DNA of 50,420 nt from Rhodoplanes roseus (GTDB taxonomy: Bacteria > Pseudomonadota > Alphaproteobacteria > Rhizobiales > Xanthobacteraceae): positions 1 to 50,420 of the forward strand of contig NZ_NPEX01000012.1 in assembly GCF_003258865.1 (NCBI RefSeq), written 5' to 3'. The position numbers were made by a program, and so were the translations under genes. Positions 16,550 through 26,050 of the stretch are shown here, one piece after another (the first letter of the stretch is position 1; every line of letters begins with the position of its first letter). The notes beneath the pieces are model-generated. The model was given only the letters and a program-made list of their open reading frames with translations, was not told where the DNA came from and did no database searches.

Positions 16550-16885
16550 TCAGTTCCCGCCGATATTGCCCTTCGGACCCGGCCGCGGAACCTCGCTCGG
16601 CGCATCGGCGCCGACCGGACCCGAATCGCGCGCGGCGGGACCGCCCGGACGGGCCTGACCGCCGGCGCCAGTGGTGCCCGGCGTCATCATGGTGCCGGAC
16701 GTGCTCCCGCCCCGCCCGCTGGTGTCGCCGCTGGTGCCGATATTGCCCTTCGGCGGTATGTTGTTCGGAACCTCGCTGCCCTGCGGATTGTTCGGATTGC
16801 CGGTCTGGGCCATCGCCGGGACGCTCAGCGCGGTCACGCCCAAGGCCAGAATTCCGGCACGTAACATCTTGGAACTCGTCAGCAT
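16550..16885 (-). CDS. Small secreted Gly/Pro-rich protein of unknown function
   Basis: A 111-aa protein with a good signal peptide (residues 1-26, ending SVPAMAQ). The mature part is disordered, rich in Gly, Pro, Asn, Ser and Thr, with a near-repeat at both ends: NNIPPKGNIGTSG near residue 41 and PRPGPKGNIGGN at the C-terminus. No cysteine or fold is present. It is convergent with argH. Signal peptide plus codon bias support it, but no function can be given. Confidence 0.6.
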   Translation of the reverse strand: MLTSSKMLRAGILALGVTALSVPAMAQTGNPNNPQGSEVPNNIPPKGNIGTSGDTSGRGGSTSGTMMTPGTTGAGGQARPGGPAARDSGPVGADAPSEVPRPGPKGNIGGN

Positions 16886-17138
16886 TCGGTGCCTCCTACC
16901 TGCGGATCATGCGGTTGCGCTGGGACAACCGTCCGTTCGCTGAGCGGTTCCGGGGCCAGATGCGTCGGGCGGGCTGATGCAAGGATCACACGGTGGCGGC
17001 GAAAAACGCCGGGGCGCCGGAAATCGCCCGATTTTCGCCCGCCGATGCTGTAGGGTCGGCTTCGGTGACCGGCAGCCGCCGGCCGCGGGCGTCGTTTCGC
17101 CTGGGGTCGCCTTCCGGTTTGCCGCACGGAGTGGAGTG

Positions 17139-17411
17139 ATGGGGGGCGAAAGCCGCGTGAGCCGGACGCAGGTGATCAGGGTGCTGACGATCGTGGCCTT
17201 GGCCGGGGCGCTCGGCCTCGCCGGCTGCGGCCGCAAGAGCGCGCTCGAGCCGCCGCCCTCCGCCCAGGCGGCCCCGCCGCCGCCGGCCCAGCAGCAGTCC
17301 GGTTGGAGGTCGCCGTCCGGGCTGGTGCCGGATCTGACGCCGACCGAGCAGCCGCAGACGCTGCCGCCGGCGAAGAACCGCAGCTTCCCGCTCGACCCGC
17401 TTCTCAACTGA
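17139..17411 (+). CDS. lptM: LptM-like small lipoprotein
   Basis: A 90-aa lipoprotein: hydrophobic signal about 13-28 with lipobox ALGLAGC, then GRKSALEPP, which matches the CG(x)KGPL-type start of LptM/YifL proteins, followed by a Pro/Gln-rich disordered tail ending NRSFPLDPLLN. In E. coli LptM helps the LptD-LptE outer-membrane LPS translocon mature. Its position between argH and lysA is the conserved one. ATG 17139 follows a GGAGTG ribosome site and is preferred to the upstream frame. Confidence 0.75.
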   Translation: MGGESRVSRTQVIRVLTIVALAGALGLAGCGRKSALEPPPSAQAAPPPPAQQQSGWRSPSGLVPDLTPTEQPQTLPPAKNRSFPLDPLLN

Positions 17412-17526
17412 GCCGCTTTGCACTAAACGCTGGCCCGCGCCTGCACGTCGCGACATCCGCTTCGGCTTCTGCCGGAGCGCGCCCGACCCCCTGCTGCGCC
17501 GACGTCACGCTCCGCCCGAGGCGCCC

Positions 17527-18792
17527 ATGCACCATTTCCAGTACCGTGACGGCGTGCTGCACGCCGAGGCGGTCGATCTCGCCCGCATCGCAGAGCGCGT
17601 CGGAACGCCCTTCTACTGCTACTCGACCGCGACGTTGACGCGCCATTACCGGGTGTTCGCCGACGCCTTCGCGGACGTGCCGGCGACGATCTGCTACGCC
17701 ATGAAGGCGAACTCCAACCAGGCCGTGATCCGCACCCTGGCGACGCTCGGCGCCGGCGCCGACGTGGTCTCGGGCGGCGAGCTGAAGCGGGCACTGGCGG
17801 CCGGCATCCCGCCCGAGCGGATCATGTTCTCGGGCGTCGGCAAGACCGCCGCGGAGCTGGCCTTCGCGGTCGACACCGGCATCCTGTGCGTCAACGTCGA
17901 GTCGGAGCCGGAGCTCGAGCTCCTCTCGGCGATCGCCGCCGCCAAGGGCCGCCGCGCCGCGATCTCGCTGCGCGTCAATCCCGACGTCGATGCCGGCACC
18001 CACGAGAAGATCTCGACCGGCAAGGCCGAGAACAAGTTCGGCATCCCGATTTCTCGCGCCCGCGACGTCTATGCGCGCGCCGCCCTTCTGCCCGGAGTGC
18101 GGGTCGAGGGCGTCGACATGCATATCGGCAGCCAGATCACGGCGCTGGGCCCGTTCCGCGACGCCTTCGCGCTGCTGGCCGACTTCGTCCGCACGCTGCG
18201 CAACGACGGCCACACGATCTCGCATATCGACTTCGGCGGCGGGCTGGGGATCCCCTACGACGAGAGCGACGAGGAGCCGCCGCATCCCGAGGCCTATGCG
18301 GCCGTGGTGAAGGAGGCGACGCGCGATCTCGGCTGCCGGCTGCTGTTCGAGCCCGGGCGGCTGCTGGTCGGCAATGCCGGCATCCTGGTGACCCGGGTGA
18401 TCTACGTGAAGCGCGGCGAGGCCAAGACCTTCGTGATCGTCGACGCGGCCATGAACGACTTGGTGCGGCCGACCCTCTACGACGCGTTCCACGCGCTGCG
18501 CCCCGTGGTGGAGCCCCCTCCGGACGCGCCGCGGATCGTCGCCGACGTGGTCGGCCCGGTGTGCGAGTCCGGCGACTTCCTGGCGCTCGACCGCGACATG
18601 CCGGAGCCGAAGGCCGGCGACCTGGTCGCCGTGATGACGGCCGGCGCCTACGGCGCCGTGCAGGCCGGCACCTACAACACCCGCGCGCTGGTCCCCGAGG
18701 TCCTGGTGAACGGCGACCAATGGGCCGTGGTCCGCCCGCGGCTCGACGCCGAGGAGATCATCGCCCAGGACCGGATGCCGGGCTGGCTGTGA
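17527..18792 (+). CDS. lysA: Diaminopimelate decarboxylase
   Basis: A 421-aa fold-III PLP enzyme converting meso-diaminopimelate to lysine. CYAMKANSNQAVI places the cofactor lysine at about residue 60; other signatures are HIDFGGGLGIPY, the EPGRLLVGNAG loop and GPVCESGDFLALDR, containing the catalytic cysteine. The start MHHFQYRDGVLHAE is the usual one. It lies 115 bp after the lptM-like gene on the same strand. Confidence 0.96.
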   Translation: MHHFQYRDGVLHAEAVDLARIAERVGTPFYCYSTATLTRHYRVFADAFADVPATICYAMKANSNQAVIRTLATLGAGADVVSGGELKRALAAGIPPERIMFSGVGKTAAELAFAVDTGILCVNVESEPELELLSAIAAAKGRRAAISLRVNPDVDAGTHEKISTGKAENKFGIPISRARDVYARAALLPGVRVEGVDMHIGSQITALGPFRDAFALLADFVRTLRNDGHTISHIDFGGGLGIPYDESDEEPPHPEAYAAVVKEATRDLGCRLLFEPGRLLVGNAGILVTRVIYVKRGEAKTFVIVDAAMNDLVRPTLYDAFHALRPVVEPPPDAPRIVADVVGPVCESGDFLALDRDMPEPKAGDLVAVMTAGAYGAVQAGTYNTRALVPEVLVNGDQWAVVRPRLDAEEIIAQDRMPGWL

Positions 18793-18864
18793 CGAGCCAG
18801 CGCCGTGCGGCATCGGCGGAAATGAGCTAGGCTCCGGTCTCCCGGCCCGTCCGAGGAGACCACG

Positions 18865-19098
18865 ATGGATCAGCTCACTCGCATCACCCGCGACCCTGCC
18901 GTCATGGGCGGGAAGCCCTGCATCCGCGGCCTCAGGGTGACGGTCGGTATGATCGTCGGGCAGATCGCGGCCGGCCGGTCCATCGATCAGATTCTCACGG
19001 ACTATCCCTATCTGCAGCGCGAGGACGTGCTCGAAGCCCTCCACTATGCCGCATGGCGGTCCGAGGAACGCGAGGTCGACCTGACGGCCGGGCGATGA
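18865..19098 (+). CDS. DUF433-family antitoxin
   Basis: A 77-aa DUF433 protein with the family start ITRDPAVMGGKPCIRGLRVTV, then the helix-turn-helix-like VGMIVGQIAAGRSIDQIL and LTDYPYLQREDVLEALHYAA. These proteins form antitoxins for DUF5615 PIN-like toxins. A GAGGAGA ribosome site precedes the ATG. Its stop overlaps the next start by ATGA, as expected for such a pair. Confidence 0.86.
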   Translation: MDQLTRITRDPAVMGGKPCIRGLRVTVGMIVGQIAAGRSIDQILTDYPYLQREDVLEALHYAAWRSEEREVDLTAGR

Positions 19099-19475
19099 GG
19101 TTCGTGATCGACATGAACCTGTCCCCAGCTTGGGTCGACTTCCTGCGCGAAGCCGGCCACCAGGCGCAGCATTGGTCGGAGATCGGTCCGGGCGATGCGC
19201 CGGACGAGACAGTCCTTCAATGGGCTTCTGAGAACGATCATGTGCTGGTGACCAGCGATCTCGATTTCGGGGCCATGCTGGCCGGTTCCGGGCGGCGGCG
19301 TCCAAGCGTCGTCCAGATCCGCAGCGACCTGCTCACGCCCGTGGCCATCGGCACCATGGTTCTCGCCGCGCTCCAGAAGGCCGAGCCGGACCTCGACCGG
19401 GGTGCGCTGCTCTCGATCGATCCGGGTCGAGCACGGATGCGGCTCCTGCCCCTCCCCGGCCCGGAACTTGCCTGA
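19095..19475 (+). CDS. DUF5615 PIN-like toxin
   Basis: A 126-aa PIN-like protein of the Mut7-C/DUF5615 type. It starts MRFVIDMNLSPAWVDFL, giving the first acidic residue Asp6; HVLVTSDLDFGAML supplies the second acidic pair. Relatives are predicted RNases held by DUF433 antitoxins. All the acidic residues expected for metal binding are visible, so it is probably active. It is translationally coupled to the antitoxin gene upstream. Confidence 0.84.
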   Translation: MRFVIDMNLSPAWVDFLREAGHQAQHWSEIGPGDAPDETVLQWASENDHVLVTSDLDFGAMLAGSGRRRPSVVQIRSDLLTPVAIGTMVLAALQKAEPDLDRGALLSIDPGRARMRLLPLPGPELA

Positions 19476-19588
19476 TCGGATCGGGACGGGCCTGACAATG
19501 GCGTGATCCGACGCATTTCGGCCGCGCCTGCGTGCCAGCCTGAACCGTCGCATGTTATAGCCGAGAGGCAACACCCCCGGAGAGCCGT

Positions 19589-22141
19589 TTGAGCGATCAG
19601 ACCCCAGCCCCCGACAAGCCCGCATCGGCTCCCACCCGCACCCCCGACGTCCTGGGACCGGCGCTGGCCCGGGCCCGCTGGGCGGCGTTCTGGGAGCGCC
19701 TGTGGCCCGCGCTGGCGCTGATCGCCACCGTGCTGGGCGGCTTCCTGGCCGCCTCGTGGCTCGGGCTGTGGCTGTGGCTGCCGCCGTTCGGCCGGGCGAT
19801 CGGCCTGCTCGCCTTCGCGGCCCTGCTGATCGCCGCCCCGGTGCCGCTCGCGCGGCTGCGCTTCCCGTCCCGCACCATCGGCCTGTCGCGGCTCGATCGC
19901 GACTCGGGGCTGGCCCACCGGCCGGCGACCGCCGCCGTCGACACCATCGCGACCTCGACCGAGGATCCCTGGGCCGTCGCCCTGTGGCGCGCCCATGTGG
20001 AGCGCTCGCTCGCCGCCGCCCGTACGCTGCGGGTGGGCGTGCCGGCGCCGCGGCTGATGGGCCGCGACCCGTGGGCGGTGCGCATGCTGGTGCTGCTGCT
20101 GGTCGCCGTGTCCTTCGTCTCGGCCGGCGGCGACCGCATGCGGCGCATCGCCGCCGCCTTCGACTGGCAGAGCGCCGTGATCCCCAGCAACTTCCGGCTC
20201 GACGCCTGGGTGTCGCCGCCCGTCTACACCAGCCGCCCGCCGGTGATCCTGCCGGGCGTTCGGCCGGGCGAGACCGCCCATGCCGGCATCCCGGCGGCCG
20301 TGACGGTGCCGGCCGGCAGCGTGCTGGTGATCAGGGCGAGCGGCCAGGCCGGCCTCGACGTCTCCACCACGGGCGGTCTCGTCGAGGCGGCGCAGGACGC
20401 TGCCGCCAAGGCACCGGCCGGCGCCGAGGAGCGCCGCTACACCATCAAGGAGCGCGGCACCGCCACGGTGCGGGGCACCGGCCACGACCTCTCCTGGAGC
20501 TTCGTCGCGACGCCGGACCGCACGCCGACCATCGCCCTGACCAAGGACCCGGAGCCGCAGGCGCGCGGCGCGCTGCAGCTCACCTACAAGGTCGAGGACG
20601 ACTACGGAGTGGTCGAGGCGCGCGCCGCCTTCGCGCCGAAACCCGGTGCTGCCGCGCGGCCGCTGTTCGATCCGCCCGACTTCACCCTGACCCTGCCGCA
20701 GGCCCGCACGCGCAGCGGCGCCGGCCAGACCATCAAGGATCTCACCGAAAGCCCGTGGGCCGGCGCCGAGGTGACGATGACGCTGACCGCCAAGGACGAG
20801 GGCGGCAACGAGGGCAAGAGCGAGGCGGTCGAGCTGCGCCTGCCCGAGCGCCTGTTCGTCAAGCCGCTCGCCCGCGCCCTGATCGAGCAGCGCCGCAATC
20901 TCGCACTCGACGGCGACAGCCGCGACACCGTCGCGGTGGCGCTCGACGCGCTCACCATCGCGCCCGACCGCTTCATGCCGGAGACCGGCGCCTATATCGG
21001 CCTGCGCTCGATCTTCTGGACGCTGACGCGGGCCAAGTCCGACGAGGACCTGCGCGAGGTGGTCCGCGAATTGTGGGCCCTGGCGACCCAGCTCGAGGAC
21101 GGCAATGTCGCCGACGCCGAGCAGCGGCTGCGCAACGCCCAGGAGGCGCTGCGCCAAGCCTTGGAGCGCGGCGCCAGCGAGGAGGAGATCAAAAAGCTGA
21201 TGGAGGAGCTGCGCGCCGCCATGCAGCAGTTCATGCAGGCGCTCGCCGAGGAGCTCCGCAAGAACCCGCAGATGGCGCGGCCGCTCGATCCCAACACGCG
21301 GCAGCTCCGCTCGCAGGATCTCAAGAGCATGCTGGACCGGCTGGAGGAGCTGGCCCGCTCCGGCGCCCGCGACGCCGCCCGCGCGCTGCTCGACCAGCTC
21401 CAGTCGATGATGGAGAACCTGCAGATGGCCCGCCCCGGCCAGCAGGGCGACGGCGACGACGACATGATGCAGGCGCTCGACGAGCTCGGCGACATGATCC
21501 GCAAGCAGCAGCAGCTCCGCGACAAGACCTTCCAGCAGGGCCAGGACCAGCGCGGCCAGCGCGGCCAGCGCGGACGTCGCGGCCAGCAGGGCGACCAGGA
21601 GCAGCAGCAGGGCGACGCCGGCGACTACGGCCAGCTCCAGCAGAACCAGCAGGCGCTGCGCGACCAGCTCAAGAAGCTGATGGAGCAGCTCCGCCAGCGC
21701 GGCATGGGCCAGCCGCAGGACGGCCAGGGCGACCAGCCGGGCGGCGACCAGTTCGGCCGCGCCGACGAATCGATGGGCGACGCCGCCGGCGAGCTCGGAC
21801 AGGGCAACAGCGACGGCGCCGTGGACAGCCAGGGCCGCGCCCTCGACGCGCTCCGCAAGGGCGCTCAGGGTCTCGCCCAGCAGCTCCAGCAGCAGATGGG
21901 CCAGGGACCGGGCCGGGGCCAGCCGGGCCGCGGGCAGGCGCGCGCCCAGCAGGACACCGACCCGCTCGGCCGGCCCCTGCGCGGCCGCGACTACGGCGAC
22001 GACACCACCGTGAAGGTGCCGGGCGAGATCGACGTCCAGCGCGCCCGACGAATCCTCGAAGAGCTCCGCCGCCGCTTCGGCGACCCGCTGCGGCCGCAGC
22101 TCGAGCTCGACTACATCGAGCGCCTGCTGAAGGACTTTTGA
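19589..22141 (+). CDS. DUF4175 / TIGR02302 family large membrane protein
   Basis: An 850-aa protein starting at TTG 19589, 5 bp after GGAGAG. Three hydrophobic segments (about 40-64, 70-88, 165-179) anchor it; a beta-rich middle (about 195-430) follows, then a helical region with LEELARSGARDAARALLDQL and a Gln/Gly-rich stretch (about 620-800) that includes GQRGQRGRRGQQGDQ-type low complexity. The C-terminus is ordered again (VKVPGEIDVQRARRILEELR to YIERLLKDF). The family is specific to alphaproteobacteria, often located after lysA, and its role is unknown. Confidence 0.88.
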   Translation: MSDQTPAPDKPASAPTRTPDVLGPALARARWAAFWERLWPALALIATVLGGFLAASWLGLWLWLPPFGRAIGLLAFAALLIAAPVPLARLRFPSRTIGLSRLDRDSGLAHRPATAAVDTIATSTEDPWAVALWRAHVERSLAAARTLRVGVPAPRLMGRDPWAVRMLVLLLVAVSFVSAGGDRMRRIAAAFDWQSAVIPSNFRLDAWVSPPVYTSRPPVILPGVRPGETAHAGIPAAVTVPAGSVLVIRASGQAGLDVSTTGGLVEAAQDAAAKAPAGAEERRYTIKERGTATVRGTGHDLSWSFVATPDRTPTIALTKDPEPQARGALQLTYKVEDDYGVVEARAAFAPKPGAAARPLFDPPDFTLTLPQARTRSGAGQTIKDLTESPWAGAEVTMTLTAKDEGGNEGKSEAVELRLPERLFVKPLARALIEQRRNLALDGDSRDTVAVALDALTIAPDRFMPETGAYIGLRSIFWTLTRAKSDEDLREVVRELWALATQLEDGNVADAEQRLRNAQEALRQALERGASEEEIKKLMEELRAAMQQFMQALAEELRKNPQMARPLDPNTRQLRSQDLKSMLDRLEELARSGARDAARALLDQLQSMMENLQMARPGQQGDGDDDMMQALDELGDMIRKQQQLRDKTFQQGQDQRGQRGQRGRRGQQGDQEQQQGDAGDYGQLQQNQQALRDQLKKLMEQLRQRGMGQPQDGQGDQPGGDQFGRADESMGDAAGELGQGNSDGAVDSQGRALDALRKGAQGLAQQLQQQMGQGPGRGQPGRGQARAQQDTDPLGRPLRGRDYGDDTTVKVPGEIDVQRARRILEELRRRFGDPLRPQLELDYIERLLKDF

Positions 22142-22159
22142 GCGCGGCCGACGGGCGGC

Positions 22160-23107
22160 TCACGCCGCCGCGTTCGTCGCCGCGTCGCTGATGGCGCGCA
22201 GCAGCGCCAGGAAGGCGCGGTTGAGCGGCGTCGGCACGCCGTGCCGCTCGCCCGCCGCCACGACCGCGCCGGTCAGCGCCTCCACCTCGAAGCCGCGGCC
22301 GGCGAGGCGATCGTAATACATCGAGGTGCCGGCCTCGGGCGGATAGTTCATCAGATAATCGAAGGCGCGCGGCGCCTCGTCGACGGCCAGCGCGGCACCG
22401 TCGGCACGGCCGACCGCCACGGCCTCCTGCAGCACCGCGAGGCACAGGGCCTTGACGTCGTCCCGCCGCAGCACCGCCTGGCGCTGCAGCGTCAGCGCCG
22501 TGATCGGATTGGCCGTGACATTGAGCAGCAGCTTCCTCCACGCCAGCGTGTCCAGCTCCGGCGTGACCAGCAGCCGCAGCGTCGTGCCGGCGAGCAGCGC
22601 CGCGAGCGCCCGCCCGTCGGCATCGTCCGCCATCGCGAGATCGTGCGGGCCGGCATGGCGCAGGCGGACCCGGTCGGCCGCCAGCCGCTCGCCGTTGTAG
22701 TAGACGACGGTCGGCACGACCCGGGCAGCGCCCGCGAAGGGACCGACCCGCCGCGCCTGATGGATGCCGTTCTGGAGCACGGCGACGCGGGTGCCCGGAC
22801 CGCACAGGCGGGCCAGCCAGGGCGCGGCGGAGGCGGTCTCGTGCGCCTTGGTACACAGCAGCACCCAATCGACCGGCGTGGCGGCGGCGGGATCGGCCAG
22901 GCTGCGCAGCGGCACGACGATCGTGCCGTCCGGGCGCTCGGCCGTCAGGCGTTCCAGCGGGCGGCGCACGCAGGCGACCACATCATGATGCCCGGCATGG
23001 ACCACGGAGGCGGCGACGACGCCCCCGATCCCGCCGAGGCCGACAATTGCGATTCTCTGCGCGGAGGGGCGCGGCTGCTGTGACACGCACATGCATGCCA
23101 CAGTCAT
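22160..23107 (-). CDS. panE: 2-dehydropantoate 2-reductase family protein
   Basis: A 315-aa ketopantoate reductase (ApbA/PanE) family protein. The Rossmann motif IAIVGLGGIGGVVAA (19-33) binds NADPH; VLLCTKAHET near 85 and LAWRKLLLNVTANPITALT near 185-203 carry the conserved lysines and asparagine of the family. The known reaction is reduction of ketopantoate to pantoate for CoA synthesis, but many paralogues act on other 2-oxo acids. An alternative start (Met6) lies at 23092. Confidence 0.8.
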   Translation of the reverse strand: MTVACMCVSQQPRPSAQRIAIVGLGGIGGVVAASVVHAGHHDVVACVRRPLERLTAERPDGTIVVPLRSLADPAAATPVDWVLLCTKAHETASAAPWLARLCGPGTRVAVLQNGIHQARRVGPFAGAARVVPTVVYYNGERLAADRVRLRHAGPHDLAMADDADGRALAALLAGTTLRLLVTPELDTLAWRKLLLNVTANPITALTLQRQAVLRRDDVKALCLAVLQEAVAVGRADGAALAVDEAPRAFDYLMNYPPEAGTSMYYDRLAGRGFEVEALTGAVVAAGERHGVPTPLNRAFLALLRAISDAATNAAA

Positions 23108-23156
23108 TCATTTGTATGACTTGGTCAACTTAATATCGCAGGCCGTGGACGTCGAC

Positions 23157-23918
23157 CTACGCGTCCGACCCGCGCCGTCCGAACGCCCACACGAAGAAGA
23201 TCACGGCGAGCGCCAGCGCCAGGCTGAACCAGGTGATGGCGTATTGCAGGTGGTTGTTCGGCAGGTTCGGCTGGAGATGCAGGGGCCGCGGCAGCCCGCC
23301 CGGCGCCGGCGGCGCTTCGAGATCGAGATAGAAGACCGGCACGTCGACACCCTTTGCGGCGGCGATCGACGCGGTGTCGCGGGCGAACCAGATGTTGCGG
23401 GCCGGATCGTCGGACGGCGCGAACACCGAGCGCTGCTCGGGCCAGCGCATCAGCCCGACGAGCTCGACCGGCCCCCTCACCTGCCCGGCCGCCCGCGCCT
23501 CGGGCGCCTTGTCGGCGTCCGGCACGAAGCCGCGGTCGACCAGCACGAGCCGGCCGTCGGCGAGCTTCAGCGGCGTGAACACCATGTAGCCGAGGCCGCC
23601 CGTCGCGGTGCGCGAGCCGGAGCCGACCGCATAGACGAGCGCCTCCTTGTCGTGGAGGAACTCGCCCGTCACCCGGACGCGGCGGAACTCGGTCGCCTCG
23701 CGGCTCAGTCCCGCCCAGGTGGCGGGCGCCGGCATCGGCACCGGCTCGGCGGCGAGCCGCTCGGTGAGCGTGGCGATCAGGGCCTGCTTCCAGGCCATGC
23801 GCTCGAGCTGCCAGACGCCGAGGCCGATCAGGATCGTGACGCCGACCAGCGAGACGATCGCCGGACCGAGCAGACGGCGGCGGGGCAGCGCGGCGGGCGC
23901 GGTGGCGGATGCCGGCAC
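23157..23918 (-). CDS. SURF1-family cytochrome oxidase assembly protein
   Basis: About 253 aa with membrane helices near both ends (GPAIVSLVGVTILIGLGVWQ and ITWFSLALALAVIFFVWAF) and the SURF1 signatures GVWQLERMAWK, RRVRVTGEFLHDKEALV, LVDRGFVP and WFARD. SURF1 helps insert heme a into subunit I. The start is uncertain: GTG 23918 is used here, but CTG 23927 overlaps the upstream stop codon (CTGA) and sits 7 bp after GGAGG, so a rare CTG start is possible. Last gene of the oxidase operon. Confidence 0.88.
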   Translation of the reverse strand: MPASATAPAALPRRRLLGPAIVSLVGVTILIGLGVWQLERMAWKQALIATLTERLAAEPVPMPAPATWAGLSREATEFRRVRVTGEFLHDKEALVYAVGSGSRTATGGLGYMVFTPLKLADGRLVLVDRGFVPDADKAPEARAAGQVRGPVELVGLMRWPEQRSVFAPSDDPARNIWFARDTASIAAAKGVDVPVFYLDLEAPPAPGGLPRPLHLQPNLPNNHLQYAITWFSLALALAVIFFVWAFGRRGSDA

Positions 23919-23923
23919 GGCGT

Positions 23924-24316
23924 TCAGGGCGTATCCTCCGGGCCGAACCGGCCCTCCTCCGCCTTGTGGCGGTACTGCAGGGCGATCATCAGGCCCTTGA
24001 GCGGGCGCAACGGCGCCAGCGTGGTGAGCAGGATCAGCGGCAGCCACAGCACCGCATGCACCCAGAACGGCGGCTGATAGACGATCTCGGTGATCAGCGC
24101 GGCCGCGACCACGACGAAGCCCGAGAACGACATCACGAAGAAGGCCGGCCCGTCACCCGAATCGATGAAGGCGAAGTCGAGTCCGCACACCTCGCAGCTC
24201 GGGCGAACGTCGAGGAAGCCGGCGAACAGGCGCCCCTGCCCGCAGCGCGGGCAGCGGCACCGGAGCCCCGCGGCGAGCGGGTTGGCGACGACGGGGTGAT
24301 CGGTGCGATCGTCCAT
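23924..24316 (-). CDS. DUF983 zinc-ribbon membrane protein
   Basis: A 130-aa DUF983 protein. A zinc-ribbon-like N-terminus carries Cys20, 22, 25 and Cys41, 44 (CRCPRCG and CEVCG), followed by two hydrophobic helices (FVMSFSGFVVVAAALITEI and FWVHAVLWLPLILLTT). DUF983 genes sit in oxidase operons between ctaE and SURF1 in many alphaproteobacteria; the function is not established. It starts 6 bp after the ctaE stop. Confidence 0.88.
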   Translation of the reverse strand: MDDRTDHPVVANPLAAGLRCRCPRCGQGRLFAGFLDVRPSCEVCGLDFAFIDSGDGPAFFVMSFSGFVVVAAALITEIVYQPPFWVHAVLWLPLILLTTLAPLRPLKGLMIALQYRHKAEEGRFGPEDTP

Positions 24317-24322
24317 CTCGCC

Positions 24323-25180
24323 TCAATGCCCGCCGGCCGCCGCGGCGCCGCCCGAGCCCCACACGTAGATGCAGGCGAACAGGAACAGCCACACCACGTC
24401 GACGAAGTGCCAGTACCACGCCGCGAACTCGAACCCGAGATGCTGGGTCGGGGTGAAGTGGCCGGCATAGGTCCGCCCGAGGCAGACGATCAGGAAGATC
24501 GTGCCGATGATGACGTGGGCGCCGTGGAAGCCCGTCGCCATGAAGAAGGTGGCGCCGTAGACGTTGCCCGAGAAGGCGAAATGCGCGTGCGCGTACTCGA
24601 AGCCCTGCACCATGGAGAAGCAGAGACCGAGCGCGACCGTGCAGATCAGGCCCCATTTCAGGCCCTCCCGGTCGCCGTGCAGCAGCGAATGATGCGCCCA
24701 GGTGACGGTGGTGCCGGAGGTGAGCAGGATCAGCGTGTTCAGCAGCGGCAGATGCCAGGGATCGAAGGTCTCGATGCCCTTGGGCGGCCAGACGCCGCCG
24801 AACAGCTCGGTCCGGGCCACCATGTTGTGGGCATCCGGGAACAAGGCGGCGGAGAAATAGGCCCAGAACCATGCGACGAAGAACATCACCTCGGAGGCGA
24901 TGAACAGGATCATGCCGTAGCGGTGGGAGATCTGCACCACCTTGGAGTGGAAGCCGCCGTGCTCGGCCTCGATGACGACGTCGCGCCACCAGCAGAACAT
25001 CACGGCGAGGACGCCGGTGGCGCCGGCCGCGAACACCCAGGGCGCCGCCGCGAAGGACTTGTGCATCCAGAAGATCGCGCCGACCGCCATCACGAAGGCG
25101 GCGAGGGAGCCCAGCGCCGGCCACGGGCTCGGATCGACCAGATGATAGTCGTGCTGCTGCTTGGCGTGGGCCTCGGCCAT
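24323..25180 (-). CDS. ctaE: Cytochrome c oxidase subunit III
   Basis: A 285-aa protein with seven membrane helices and family signatures [59 protein letters not shown] and the C-terminal [13 protein letters not shown]. Subunit III stabilises the catalytic core and shapes the oxygen and proton entry. His, Glu and Asp residues of the EYxHxx type helices are in place. Third structural subunit of the aa3-type complex encoded in this operon. Confidence 0.96.
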   Translation of the reverse strand: MAEAHAKQQHDYHLVDPSPWPALGSLAAFVMAVGAIFWMHKSFAAAPWVFAAGATGVLAVMFCWWRDVVIEAEHGGFHSKVVQISHRYGMILFIASEVMFFVAWFWAYFSAALFPDAHNMVARTELFGGVWPPKGIETFDPWHLPLLNTLILLTSGTTVTWAHHSLLHGDREGLKWGLICTVALGLCFSMVQGFEYAHAHFAFSGNVYGATFFMATGFHGAHVIIGTIFLIVCLGRTYAGHFTPTQHLGFEFAAWYWHFVDVVWLFLFACIYVWGSGGAAAAGGH

Positions 25181-25247
25181 CGTCGTCTCCGTGTTGCCGG
25201 TCGTCTCGTCTGTTCGTGGCGCGCGGCGCCGCCGTGTCGTCGGTCGG

Positions 25248-25868
25248 TCAGGACCCGCCGCTGCGCGCCGCCGATGCGGTCGCGGGCTCGCGGGTCGGGT
25301 AGAACGTGTAGGACAGCGTGATGGTGTTGAGATCGTCCTGGTCGGCGTCCCTGGCGAGCGACGGTTCGACGAAGAACACCACCGCCATCTCGCGCCGCTC
25401 GCCCGCCTTCAGGCGCTGCTCGGTGAAGCAGAAGCAGTTGATCTTCGAGAAATACGCCCCGACTGTCGTCGGCGCGACGTTGTAGGACGCGGTGCCGACG
25501 GTCTCGCGGGCCGCCAGGTTGGTGACCGTGTAGTAGACCGTGACGACCTCGCCGAGCCGCACGTCGATGCTGGTCTGCTCGGGCTCGAACTTCCACGGCA
25601 GCCCGCGCGAGATGTTGGCGTCGAACCGCACCGTGATGCGGCGATCGAGCGTCTCGGCCGGGGCCGCCGCGGCGACCTGGGTGGTGCCGCCGAAGCCGGT
25701 GACGCGGCAGAACCAGTTGTAGAGCGGCACCGAGGCGTAGGCCGCGCCGACCATCAGGCCGACGAAGACGCCGCAGGCGAGCGCCACGCCGATGTCGCGG
25801 CGTGTCGTCGAGCCACGCGGCCCGGAGGTCGGCGGCGGATCGTGCGGCGACGGGAGCGGCGCGTGCAT
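25248..25868 (-). CDS. ctaG: CtaG/Cox11 copper-insertion protein
   Basis: A 206-aa Cox11-family protein that delivers copper to the CuB site of subunit I. One anchor helix at about 27-46 is followed by [15 protein letters not shown], with the conserved Cys54, and the periplasmic domain carries [11 protein letters not shown] with the copper-binding Cys145-x-Cys147. The ATG at 25868 gives normal length. It lies after the small coxF-type gene and before ctaE. Confidence 0.94.
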   Translation of the reverse strand: MHAPLPSPHDPPPTSGPRGSTTRRDIGVALACGVFVGLMVGAAYASVPLYNWFCRVTGFGGTTQVAAAAPAETLDRRITVRFDANISRGLPWKFEPEQTSIDVRLGEVVTVYYTVTNLAARETVGTASYNVAPTTVGAYFSKINCFCFTEQRLKAGERREMAVVFFVEPSLARDADQDDLNTITLSYTFYPTREPATASAARSGGS

Positions 25869-25876
25869 GGCGTCCC

Positions 25877-26050
25877 TCACAGCGGCCGGTCCAGGATGCC
25901 GGGACCGAGCTTCACCAGCGTCACCGCGTAGAACAGCACCACCAGGGCCGCGAGCACGAGCGCGATCGCGACCGAGCGGGCGCGCTGCCGGCGCTTCTGC
26001 TCCGGCGTGAGGACGATGCCGTCGTCGTGCTGCAGGGGGCGGCCGCTCAC
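25877..26050 (-). CDS. coxF: Small CoxF-type membrane protein
   Basis: A 57-aa protein: a charged N-terminus with [13 protein letters not shown], then one hydrophobic helix [19 protein letters not shown] and [11 protein letters not shown]. It matches the short CoxF-like protein found between ctaB and ctaG in alphaproteobacterial oxidase operons; its role is not defined. The start is GTG 26050, 6 bp after GGAGGT, overlapping the ctaB stop by GTGA. Confidence 0.82.
   Translation of the reverse strand: MSGRPLQHDDGIVLTPEQKRRQRARSVAIALVLAALVVLFYAVTLVKLGPGILDRPL

Noticed and set aside
19238-21157. 639-aa minus-strand ORF opposite the DUF4175 gene
   Set aside because: Composition is low-complexity His/Arg/Gly, no motif, and it runs opposite a recognised family member.
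21540-21640. Tandem DNA repeat or CRISPR-like array in the Gln/Gly tract
   Set aside because: The repetition is codon-level low complexity within the DUF4175 protein, with no spacer structure.
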